A stretch of DNA of 64,000 nucleotides, taken from positions 15,367,627-15,431,626 of the forward strand of contig NC_073307.1 of NCBI RefSeq assembly GCF_027595985.1, given 5' to 3'. Shown one piece after another: positions 63,921 through 64,000 of this stretch. Both the position numbers and the translations under genes were made by a program. The notes under the pieces were generated by a model that saw only the letters and a list, made by a program, of their open reading frames with translations, was not told the origin of the DNA and did no database searches. Position 1 is the stretch's first letter. Each line of letters starts with the position of its first letter. Origin of the DNA: Sorex araneus. Its lineage: Eukaryota; Chordata; Mammalia; Eulipotyphla; Soricidae.

Positions 63921-64000
63921 GGGCTGGAGTGATAGCACAGTGGGTAGGGCATTTGCCTTGCATGCTGCTGACCCAGCTTTGATTCCTCCGCCCCTCTCAG
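63921..64000 (+). mobile_element. SINE head cut by window end, probably second family
   Basis: The tRNA head is followed by TTTGATTCCTCCGCCCCTCT, which is how the second family's body starts, not SOR's (CCCAGCATCCC). Confidence 0.65.

Overview
The window is vertebrate nuclear DNA from a small insectivore, most likely a shrew (Soricidae). The main clue is one tRNA-derived SINE present about 150 times, roughly one per 430 bases. Its head has a perfect A box (TAGCACAGCGGG) and B box (GGTTCGATTCC), its body ends in GTGTGACCCAAAAAGC, and it has an A-rich tail. I recognise this as the SOR SINE of shrews; the genus (Sorex, Suncus, Cryptotis) cannot be told from what I see. Almost all the short open reading frames in the window are translations of this SINE.

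Two protein genes lie head to head, as in other mammals (human 5q32). RBM27 runs on the minus strand: its first coding exon (16481-16539) lies in a large CpG island, coding exon 2 is at 230-348, and the rest is beyond the left edge. LARS1 (cytosolic leucyl-tRNA synthetase) runs on the plus strand: its two-codon first coding exon is at 31792-31797, in a second CpG island with three ZNF143-like motifs, and fourteen further exons reach 62982. These encode residues 1-501 of about 1176, covering the HLGH signature and the CP1 editing domain with T293, T298 and D399. The KMSKS loop and tRNA-binding parts are beyond the right edge. All exons seen have GT-AG borders and keep frame.

Layout: 1-16480, RBM27 introns 2 and 1; 14890-17060, RBM27 CpG island; about 17060-31400, intergenic sequence full of SINEs, with a MaLR-type LTR remnant, L2 and MIR relics; 31395-32110, LARS1 CpG island; 31798-64000, LARS1 introns with SINEs, three large antisense L1 pieces, CA-rich minisatellites and a 500-base pyrimidine tract.

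No new gene system is evident. The interesting material is in the mobile elements: a dimeric SINE inserted as one unit; a SINE that carried off flanking DNA up to its first TTTT; an L1 with a probable 3' transduction; an L1 lineage that carries a SINE in its 3' UTR; and a second SINE family that shares the tRNA head but has an unrelated body and no poly(A) tail. SINEs are about 2:1 antisense to the host gene in both genes.
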